Positions 38,021 through 45,028 of a DNA stretch of 64,000 nt are shown piece by piece (positions within the stretch are counted from its first letter, which is position 1; each line of letters opens with the position of its first letter). A program made the position numbers and the translations under genes. This stretch comes from Cerasicoccus sp. TK19100 (lineage in GTDB: Bacteria > Verrucomicrobiota > Verrucomicrobiia > Opitutales > Cerasicoccaceae). Under the pieces are notes generated by a model, which made no database searches, was not told the DNA's origin, and was given only the letters and a program-made list of their open reading frames with translations. The stretch lies in contig NZ_JAPWDU010000001.1 of the NCBI RefSeq assembly GCF_027257155.1, positions 682,001 to 746,000 of the forward strand. The letters run 5' to 3'.

Positions 38021-38707
38021 ATGAAACTATCTATCGGCTTTAAAGCCCTTCTTCTTGCCTTTCTTGCCGCTGGGGCGCTATTCGGGCAAGCGCCTGAAAA
38101 TGTTCGCGTCAGCTTCTCGATGCTTAGCTGGAACCGGACGATAAATCAGGTTTTTTACGAGGGCATCAATGGAGAGGTCGCAATACCGTTTATTCCAAAT
38201 GGCGCACCGACCAAAAATTTCGAATACTACGGGCCGCTTCCGGTTTACTTTTATCAGTATGACGGTGTCGACGCGGAGGGAAATCCTCTAAAGAAAGTTA
38301 TCGGAAGTTTCACGCCCAGGGCGAACGCGAATCAACTGCTGATCTTCATTCCTGATGAGCAAAGAGGTAAGGGGCTATATCGCATTTTGCCGCTGAATTT
38401 TGCCCGGAATGAAGTTGCAGATGGAACCTATCAGTTCTTTAATTTGGCAAGTTACCCGCTCTACGTGCGCTTTGGTAAAGATCAATTTAAAGTGCCAGCA
38501 GGAAAGTCCGAAGCCATTGTCTCAAATCCCGAAATCGCCAAAGGTCTGGATGTTGCCATGGCCCTGCAGGTTAGTGAAGCTCCAGGAGGCACGGAGGTTG
38601 TCTATTCGGCTGGCTGGACGCTAAAGAAGGGGCGATCTGCGCTTGTCTTCATCACCAATGATCAGGGAACCGAAGGAAGCGTGGATGTGAAACGTATATA
38701 TTTTTAG
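38021..38707 (+). CDS. Secreted protein of unknown function
   Basis: About 228 residues from ATG 38021 with a signal peptide (LSIGFKALLLAFLAAGALFG). The mature part is beta-rich (PVYFYQYDGVDAEGNPLKK, LLIFIPDEQRGKGLYRILPL) and ends SVDVKRIYF. It has no recognised family. It starts 6 bases after the pilin-like gene stop and ends 5 bases before the esterase start, so the three genes form one transcription unit and this protein may partner the pilin-like one. Confidence 0.7.
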   Translation: MKLSIGFKALLLAFLAAGALFGQAPENVRVSFSMLSWNRTINQVFYEGINGEVAIPFIPNGAPTKNFEYYGPLPVYFYQYDGVDAEGNPLKKVIGSFTPRANANQLLIFIPDEQRGKGLYRILPLNFARNEVADGTYQFFNLASYPLYVRFGKDQFKVPAGKSEAIVSNPEIAKGLDVAMALQVSEAPGGTEVVYSAGWTLKKGRSALVFITNDQGTEGSVDVKRIYF

Positions 38708-38712
38708 TAAGC

Positions 38713-39477
38713 ATGCTCTTTAAACACCTCACTATTCTCCGACTCTCAATTGGCCTATTGCTGAGTCAATGCCTTCTCGGTGCGCCTGAACTGACAACGC
38801 AAATTGCCACTACGACGATCTACATGGTCGGTGATTCGACAATGGCTAATAAAAGCAATCCGGATCAAAATCCCGAACATGGTTGGGGACAAGTTTTGGA
38901 TGAATACCTTATGGATGAGGTCATCGTTTCAAATCATGCCGCAGGGGGGCGAAGCACACGTAGCTTTATTGCTGAAGGGCGCTGGGAGCGGGTAATCGAA
39001 GCCGTAAAGCCAGGTGATTGGGTGATCATTCAATTTGGGCACAATGACCAAAAGAAGAATAAACCTGAAATCTACACAGATCCGGAAACAGATTATCGAG
39101 ATTTTCTGATAAAGTTCGTCAATGAGACGCGGGAGAAGGGCGCTCAGCCAATTCTTGCGACTTCGATTTACCGTCGCTATTTCAAGGATGGCAAAGCCCG
39201 GGATTCTCTGGGCCGGTATCCTCAGGCTACACGTGAGGTCGCTGATAGTTTGGGCGTGCCCATGGTGGACTTGAATCTGCTGACTGAGCGTTTGCTCAAT
39301 GAGTATGGCGAAGAGGGATCAAAGGCGCTGTTCCTGCATTTTGAGCCAGGAGAAAACGAATATTTTCCGGATGGAAAACGCGACAATAGCCACCTTTCGG
39401 CCAAAGGGGCACGCGAGGTCGCAGCTCTATTTGCGCAAGAGGCTGCGGCGCTGAATATCGGGTTTCCGGCTAAGTAG
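38713..39477 (+). CDS. SGNH-hydrolase, rhamnogalacturonan acetylesterase-like (CE12)
   Basis: A 254-residue secreted enzyme (signal peptide through LLLSQCLLGAPE). The SGNH blocks appear in order: GDST at about 40-43 (catalytic Ser), GGRSTRSF at 78-85, FGHNDQKK at about 108-115 and DNSHLS near 224-229 (catalytic Asp and His). This set and length match CE12 enzymes that deacetylate rhamnogalacturonan and xylan. It supports the view that this region handles acetylated pectin-type material together with the beta-helix proteins and the deacetylase. Confidence 0.87.
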   Translation: MLFKHLTILRLSIGLLLSQCLLGAPELTTQIATTTIYMVGDSTMANKSNPDQNPEHGWGQVLDEYLMDEVIVSNHAAGGRSTRSFIAEGRWERVIEAVKPGDWVIIQFGHNDQKKNKPEIYTDPETDYRDFLIKFVNETREKGAQPILATSIYRRYFKDGKARDSLGRYPQATREVADSLGVPMVDLNLLTERLLNEYGEEGSKALFLHFEPGENEYFPDGKRDNSHLSAKGAREVAALFAQEAAALNIGFPAK

Positions 39478-39659
39478 ATACGGGTAGGGCGTAAAGTTCC
39501 CGCTTTCTTTAATCACCTTGTTCAGCTTGGTAATGTCAGCGCGTTCGCTGATGCGGTTCTACTGGGTAAGGCTCGATGTTGAGCTTTAGGCACTCCTTCA
39601 ATCACATAATCGAAGATGAGAGTGCTTTTAGTGGGACCAGAAAACTACTTTCTGTCGAG
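39478..39659. other. Intergenic region between esterase and tRNA-Leu
   Basis: About 180 bases without a gene. It begins with ACGGGTAGGGCG, a short word that recurs in other intergenic regions of this window. No terminator hairpin with a T run is apparent after the esterase gene. Confidence 0.4.
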
Positions 39660-39744
39660 TGGTACCCAGGATCGGGGTCGAACCGATACTCCTTTCGGAA
39701 GCGGATTTTGAGTCCGCCGCGTCTGCCAATTCCGCCACCTGGGC
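39660..39744 (-). tRNA. tRNA-Leu (anticodon CAA)
   Basis: Read on the minus strand, an 85-nt tRNA with acceptor stem GCCCAGG/CCTGGGT, D arm (TGGCGGAATTGGCAGACGC), anticodon stem-loop GCGGA-CTCAAAA-TCCGC (anticodon CAA), a long variable arm (CTTCCGAAAGGAG) typical of type II tRNA-Leu, and TTCGA in the T loop. Discriminator A and an encoded CCA end it at 39660. It decodes UUG. Confidence 0.95.
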
Positions 39745-39817
39745 CCTCGGAAAAGTTAGGAAAATGAAGCGAGGAGACTGCCTTGTAAAGCCCTTTTCTG
39801 CGGCTTGATGAAGTGTC

Positions 39818-41830
39818 TTAATTGCGCAAGGCCTCGGTGGGGCACATGAGCACCGAGAAATAGCAGACGGAGGGGCCGTTCTCCAGGCGAATCAGCACAG
39901 TATTATAGCCGGGCTTGAGCAGGATTGTGCGGAAGCCTTCATCCATACGCCAAGGGGAGAGGCCGGAGTCTTCAAAGACCACCAGATCGTTGATCCACAG
40001 CTTGGCCATGTCGTCACTGGCAACGGCGACTGTGACTTCCGTTGCAGTTTCGCAAAATACCTCGGTGTAACCGTAGTAAACGGCATCGCTGATTTCGTCA
40101 GGCGGATTGATGCGGATATTTTCCGTCTGTACAAAACGCCACTTCAACTCCATGTTTTCCTTGGTGAAGCGGCTTACCTTCCCAGTGTAGGTTGCGTCGA
40201 GATCGACGAGTGTTTCGGGCGGGAATTCCACTTCGAACGATTCGCGTTGGTTGGGGCGTTGCCAAGGACCGATGACGTACCAGGTATCGAGAAATATCCA
40301 ACCTTGCCGCGCGGAATTTTTATCGAGGCGGCGACCAGGGACGGCTTGTGCCAGCGTGCGGTTGGTGTCGAGGTGGGCTTGTTTGGGCAGGGGGGATTCG
40401 TGCTCCATTGCGGTCTGGTAATTCATGTCTACTGCCTGGCCTTGGCGGAAGCCTTCGCCGCTCATTGAGCCACCGCCGGTCAGAGAGTAGTTCTCGGCCA
40501 TGAGCGCGCGCATGTCCTGCACATTGCCCACTCTGCGCCCAGCGTTACTGGCAAGCAGATTCATTTGGGCACGCAGTTCGTTGCCTTGTTGGAGCGAGGC
40601 TTGTAGCTGCTCGCTGCTTTGTCCCTGGCCGGATTGCTGGGCGCTTTGTCCGGTCAGTGATTCTTTCCGGTTGTTTGCGGTGCGGGCCATCTGCTGAGCG
40701 GCGCTGGCCGCATTTTCCAAGGCTTCGTTAAACTGCTGAAATTCCTCGCGAGTGGACGGCTGATTCTGGCTCAACGCCTCTTGCAGGTCCGGGCCTTTGT
40801 CGGATTCCGGCTTGAAAACTTCGTCCCGCGCGCGCTGCAGGGACATGTCCTTACGATTGGCCAAATCCGCGGCCTGGCCTTCGGCGAAGGCTTCATCGAC
40901 CATCTCGGACATTTCTTGAATCTGCTCGTAGAGCTCGGCCGTAGTCATTTCGTCGAGCTGTTGGTCACTGGGTAATTCGTTACCGAGAGTGGTGGTTTCG
41001 CCGTCTTCGAGCTCGCCGTTTTGGCTGGGGTCATTGGCCAGCTCGGTGTCGGCCAAGTCGGTTGTTTCGGCTTCGGGCGATTGCTCCAGATTGGCGTAGG
41101 GAGATTTTTCAAGCTGCGCCATTTCCTTGGCGTGTTCCTCCAGCTCAGCGACGAATTCCATGACTTCCTCGCGCAGTTCCATGGCGTCGGCTTTATCTTC
41201 TGCCGGGGTGCGTTGGGTGGCCTGGTTGAATTTATTTTGAAAATCTTTGGCCTGATTCAGGAGTTTGCGCGCTTCGAGGGCGGCTTCCTTGGCATCCTGC
41301 GTGGTCACGCTTTCATCCTTCTTCTGGTTGACCATTTCTGCATAGGCCTCGGCCATATCGGTGAGCTCCTGGCTGGCGGGCTCTGCGGTCTCCAGACTGT
41401 CCGGGGTGTCCTCCTGCGCGAGGTTATCGTTAAATTCCTTCATCTGCTGGGCGAGCTCCTCGGCTTTCTCGGCAAGGCGATCCCATTCGGTTTCTTTGTC
41501 GCCCAAGAGCTTTTTCTGCGCTTCCACGACCTCTTCGATTTCGTAAATGGTCTCGCGCATTTCCTTGGCTTTTTCTTTCAGCTCATCGCGTTTTTTGCGC
41601 TCCTGATTGCGGGAAATTTCGCGGACTTGTTTTTCATTGGGCTCCGGCTTTTCGATTTTTACGCGCTTAACTTTTTCACCGTCTTCGTTGGTGATCTCTT
41701 CGATCTGGGCAATGGTGTAGCGCCGTAAGTCTTCGTTGACCAACAGTGCAACGGCGAAGCCTCCCACGAGAATCGTTGCGATGACAAACGCGATCATCAA
41801 AGGCGTGCGGCTGGTAAGGGGATTGGCCAT
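39818..41830 (-). CDS. Coiled-coil membrane-anchored protein at the end of the ExbB/ExbD operon
   Basis: A 670-residue protein with one N-terminal membrane helix (MIAFVIATILVGGFAVALLV), then about 350 residues of charged heptad-type sequence rich in Glu, Lys and Gln (coiled coil or rod), and a C-terminal beta domain of some 170 residues (WIFLDTWYVIGPWQRPNQRE, LWINDLVVFEDSG) resembling a galactose-binding-like fold. It begins 2 bases after the second ExbD gene, so it is part of the same operon. It may span the periplasm from the motor to the outer membrane like TolA or TonB, but with no known homology to either. Confidence 0.7.
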   Translation of the reverse strand: MANPLTSRTPLMIAFVIATILVGGFAVALLVNEDLRRYTIAQIEEITNEDGEKVKRVKIEKPEPNEKQVREISRNQERKKRDELKEKAKEMRETIYEIEEVVEAQKKLLGDKETEWDRLAEKAEELAQQMKEFNDNLAQEDTPDSLETAEPASQELTDMAEAYAEMVNQKKDESVTTQDAKEAALEARKLLNQAKDFQNKFNQATQRTPAEDKADAMELREEVMEFVAELEEHAKEMAQLEKSPYANLEQSPEAETTDLADTELANDPSQNGELEDGETTTLGNELPSDQQLDEMTTAELYEQIQEMSEMVDEAFAEGQAADLANRKDMSLQRARDEVFKPESDKGPDLQEALSQNQPSTREEFQQFNEALENAASAAQQMARTANNRKESLTGQSAQQSGQGQSSEQLQASLQQGNELRAQMNLLASNAGRRVGNVQDMRALMAENYSLTGGGSMSGEGFRQGQAVDMNYQTAMEHESPLPKQAHLDTNRTLAQAVPGRRLDKNSARQGWIFLDTWYVIGPWQRPNQRESFEVEFPPETLVDLDATYTGKVSRFTKENMELKWRFVQTENIRINPPDEISDAVYYGYTEVFCETATEVTVAVASDDMAKLWINDLVVFEDSGLSPWRMDEGFRTILLKPGYNTVLIRLENGPSVCYFSVLMCPTEALRN

Positions 41831-41832
41831 GC

Positions 41833-42255
41833 TTAGTCGAATTTTTCGTGATAAGTGCGCACGCCGACGTTGCGCAGGTTGCGGAAGCTGAGCGCATCAA
41901 GGACTTCTACGAGGCGGTAAAAGGGCGTGTTTTCGTCGGTATCCAAGCGGATGCGGCGCTCAGGGTCGTTGACCTCGATTATCTTTAATTCGTCGATGAG
42001 CTGGCCGATGGTGGTAGCCTCACCTTCGAGGAAAACTTCGCCCTCGGCATCGATCGCGATTGCGAGCACCGATTCATCTGGTGGCACTTCGAGCGATGAG
42101 CGCGAGATGGGCAAATTCAGGTGCTCCACCTCGCGGAGGTCTTTTTTCAGCATCGTGGTGACGAGGAAGAAAATGAGCAGCAAGAACACGCAGTCGATCA
42201 GCGGGGACATGCTGAGCGCGACATCTTCGTCGTCTTCATATACGTTGCGTGGCAT
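41833..42255 (-). CDS. ExbD/TolR-family protein (second copy)
   Basis: A 140-residue protein with a short N-terminal cytosolic part, one membrane helix (SPLIDCVFLLLIFFLVTTML, whose Asp is the proton-pathway residue) and a periplasmic domain (ESVLAIAIDAEGEVFLEG). ExbD and TolR couple the inner-membrane proton motive force to TonB- or TolA-like partners. It is the third gene of the operon, starting 2 bases after the first ExbD stop. Two ExbD copies may form a hetero-oligomeric stator. Confidence 0.9.
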   Translation of the reverse strand: MPRNVYEDDEDVALSMSPLIDCVFLLLIFFLVTTMLKKDLREVEHLNLPISRSSLEVPPDESVLAIAIDAEGEVFLEGEATTIGQLIDELKIIEVNDPERRIRLDTDENTPFYRLVEVLDALSFRNLRNVGVRTYHEKFD

Positions 42256-42257
42256 GG

Positions 42258-42803
42258 CTAATTACCCCCTCCGCGTAGTTCGAAAAACTCGCGTTCACGG
42301 TGGCGCAGGCGTACTCCCACTTTTTCAAAGCCCTGCAGCGCAAGGGTGTCCAGGGCATCGATGACGGTTTGTACGGGCACTTCGCGTTCGGCGTCGATGC
42401 GGATCTCCACATCCGTGCCTTGCTCAGTGGAGACGAGTGCCAAGTCTTCCTCCAGTGAAGTAATTGGGCGGTAGCTGAGTCCTTGGATGGAGCGCTTGCC
42501 TTCGTTGGCTTTCAGGAACTCGCCGTTTTTGGTGATCGCGTAAATGATCACATCGTTCTCGGCCACAGGCGCGAGGGCGACGGTGTAGTCTGGCAAGACC
42601 ACGGGGATCTGCTTTTCCAGCTTTTTCAGCATCGTGGTGACGAGGAAAAAGATGAGTAGCAGGAACACGCAATCGATCAATGGGGACAGGTCAACCTCGA
42701 TCTCGGAATCACCACGGCGTCGGCTGCGCAAGCGACGGATGGTCGCGACGCGAGAGACGTTGCCTTTGGTGATGGGCGTAAACGCTGTGGGCGTCCGGGC
42801 CAT
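42258..42803 (-). CDS. ExbD/TolR-family protein (first copy)
   Basis: A 181-residue protein with the membrane helix LSPLIDCVFLLLIFFLVTTM, nearly identical to the second copy at this motif, but with a longer cytosolic N-terminus (basic RRLRSRRRGDSE) and a different periplasmic domain (GVRLRHREREFFELRGGGN end). It starts directly at the stop of the ExbB gene (42804), so it is translationally coupled. It is part of a proton-driven energiser with the ExbB/TolQ protein. Confidence 0.9.
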   Translation of the reverse strand: MARTPTAFTPITKGNVSRVATIRRLRSRRRGDSEIEVDLSPLIDCVFLLLIFFLVTTMLKKLEKQIPVVLPDYTVALAPVAENDVIIYAITKNGEFLKANEGKRSIQGLSYRPITSLEEDLALVSTEQGTDVEIRIDAEREVPVQTVIDALDTLALQGFEKVGVRLRHREREFFELRGGGN

Positions 42804-43544
42804 TTATTCCTCGCTGGTTTCTTCCTGATTTTCCGGGTGGAGCCAGGGCGACATCAGCGTGTCGACGAGCTCTTCCAACCGGATGCCGTAGCTGTTAATG
42901 CGGGACTTGAAAAAGTGATAGCTCGCCAGTGCCGGGATGGCGATCATCAGGCCGAGCGCAGTCGTGATGAGCGCTTTACCGATGGAGTCCGCCAGCACCG
43001 ATGCGTCGCCAGTGTCGCCCATAAGTGCGACTTTCTGGAATGACTCAATCATGCCAATAATCGTGCCCAGCAGACCGAGCAGTGGGGAGATCGTGGCAAC
43101 CACCGCCAGCGGATAGGTGCGCTGGTGCTGGCGGCTGACGGTGCGGCCAATCATGTCGGTGACGCCGAAGGAGAGAATCTCAAACGGGATGTGCGTGTGC
43201 GTGGCCACGTATTTGCCAATGTCGCCGAGGACGCTGTTGGATTTGCGGCATACGCGCTCGATGGACTCGAAGTCGGCCTGTTCGGCAAACTTTTTGATGT
43301 CCTTTTCCAGCTTGCCCGGAATGAAATTTCCGGAACGCACGACCAGCAGGCGCTCAATAAAAAAGATGATGCCAATGAAGCCAACCACCAGAAGCACGAC
43401 CGAAGTCGCGCCGCCTTTTAATACCTCGGCGACCCAGTCAATAGAGCCGGTGGCCTCGGTTTCGGGCGCAGCGGCGCCGGTGGTTTGAGCGAATGCCTGA
43501 TGGGCAAGCAAGAGCGTAACGATAAGGGGGAATGATCGTTTCAT
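42804..43544 (-). CDS. MotA/TolQ/ExbB-family proton channel protein
   Basis: A 246-residue inner-membrane protein with a cleavable or anchor signal (LIVTLLLAHQAFAQ), a first helix region (VVLLVVGFIGIIFFIERLLV), a cytosolic domain, and the conserved TolQ/ExbB core ATISPLLGLLGTIIGMIESF followed by SIGKALITTALGLMIAIPAL. With the ExbD proteins it conducts protons to power TonB-, Tol- or related systems. It is the first gene of a four-gene operon (43544 to 39818) on the minus strand. TonB is not in the window. Confidence 0.93.
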   Translation of the reverse strand: MKRSFPLIVTLLLAHQAFAQTTGAAAPETEATGSIDWVAEVLKGGATSVVLLVVGFIGIIFFIERLLVVRSGNFIPGKLEKDIKKFAEQADFESIERVCRKSNSVLGDIGKYVATHTHIPFEILSFGVTDMIGRTVSRQHQRTYPLAVVATISPLLGLLGTIIGMIESFQKVALMGDTGDASVLADSIGKALITTALGLMIAIPALASYHFFKSRINSYGIRLEELVDTLMSPWLHPENQEETSEE

Positions 43545-43666
43545 AATGGAAAACTTTGCCGACGTTGAGCGCCGATTGCGGTCAAGTCAACTGCCGACCC
43601 ACAATAAAATGTGCACCATGTTGCACACGCTGCCTGTTTGCTGGAGGTACCAATCGGCTCTATTCG

Positions 43667-45028
43667 CTATGGCGCTTCTTTTACACTAATCCACATAAAG
43701 CCGGGCGCGTTATCGGCCACGGGGTTAATTAGTCGGAATGTGCGGTATTCCCAATCGGCACCCGGGATGTCGTCCAGATCGTCTAGCGCAGGCAGGCCGG
43801 AAGTGAGGGCGGGGGTGACTTCTTCCACGGACATATCGCCGAATGGCGCACCCAAGTCGCTGTCGCCAAGAATCGTGTAGATCACGCCATCTATTGGAGC
43901 AGAGGTTAGTGGCGTGCCGCTGAAAGTCGCACCTAGGCGGATGGGCACGGTGATGGTCAGGTGGTATTCAGCCTCTTCTTCTTCGGCGCTCATGGCGGAT
44001 TTGCCTTCGTTTACGCCGAGCCCCATCGGGTCAGTCGCCGTGGCAAAGTGGAAGTAGTTGGGCTTGCCGTCGTTGTTGGAATCCGCAGCCATCGGAGCGC
44101 TTGTTAGCGGGTCAATGCCGACGGCGTCTGCCCAGATGGTACCGGCACTGGGCACATACAGCCGCACGTTTGAGTAGCGGGAAACCGCGTTTTCATTGGC
44201 ATCGTCATCCTGCACAAAAATAAGGTAGCGGAAGTCCCCCGTGAAGTAACTGCCGACAGGAACCTCGTAGTGTTTTTCAGTGGGAGAGCTGGCACCGTAG
44301 TTATCCAAGTTAAAGTCAGCCCAATTTTGCGTGCCCCAGATTTGGACGGTGTGCTGTGGGTTCAGATCGCTCAGGTCGTTATCGAATCCGATGCCCTGAA
44401 TTTCTGCCTCAGTTTCACTTTGGAAATCGAACGAGAGCACGGTGTCGGCGGTGATGTTGACGTTGCTCAAATCGACCATGAACCAGCCGTTGCCGGTAAT
44501 CTCAATCGTGCGCGAGCCATAGACTGTGTGGGTGCCGTTGGACAATTGACCGTCGACATAAACTTCCGGCACAATACCGATCACTGTGCCAAATTGGTTC
44601 ACCTTGAGCGCGGTGGTGACGACGCCAAGGGTAACCGTGGTCGCGGGTGATTGCTGCAAGCCGTCATCCGCATAGTAGGTGAAGCTATCCGTGCCCTCGA
44701 AGCCGTTTTGGGGTGTGTAGGTGAAGGAGCCGTCGCTGTTGAGGCTGAGATTGCCGTGAGCTACGTCTTGCACCAATACGGCGGTAATCGGCTCGTTGTT
44801 GGCGTCGGTGTCGTTGCCGAGCACGCCGGGCGCATCAATAAAAAGCTGGGTATCGACCACGACTGTGTAGTTGTCCGGCGTCGCCACTGGAGGTTGCGCG
44901 GTGTCGAGCTCGTTCACGGTTAAATTGAGCGTTTCCAGGCCACTACCACTGATGGCGAAGACAGCGCTGTCGCTGGAGATATCGGCATCGTAGGGGCGGC
45001 AAAAGTCACTGTTTGCGCAATGCTCCAA
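43667..45028 (-). pseudogene. C-terminal part of the frameshifted secreted multidomain gene
   Basis: This frame (real coding begins near 44992) continues the protein that is read in the other frame from 47739. From YDADISSDSAVFAISGSGLE it finishes the Calx-beta-like domain, then shows a VCBS/cadherin-type domain (PVATPDNYTVVVDTQLF, VLGNDTDANNEPITAVLVQD), a module with EVPVGSYFTGDFRYLIFVQD that matches the end of the 28041 protein, and a C-terminal domain ending FRLINPVADNAPGFMWISV. A one-base deletion in a C run (44993-44996 on the plus strand GGGG) separates the two parts. It has no start or ribosome binding site of its own at the break, so it should be inactive unless translation slips. Confidence 0.8.

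Noticed and set aside
44985-45000. Programmed ribosomal frameshift in the C25-like gene
   Set aside because: No slippery heptamer of the usual A6G or X-XXY-YYZ kind and no downstream stem or internal Shine-Dalgarno signal was noticed; loss of one base is simpler.
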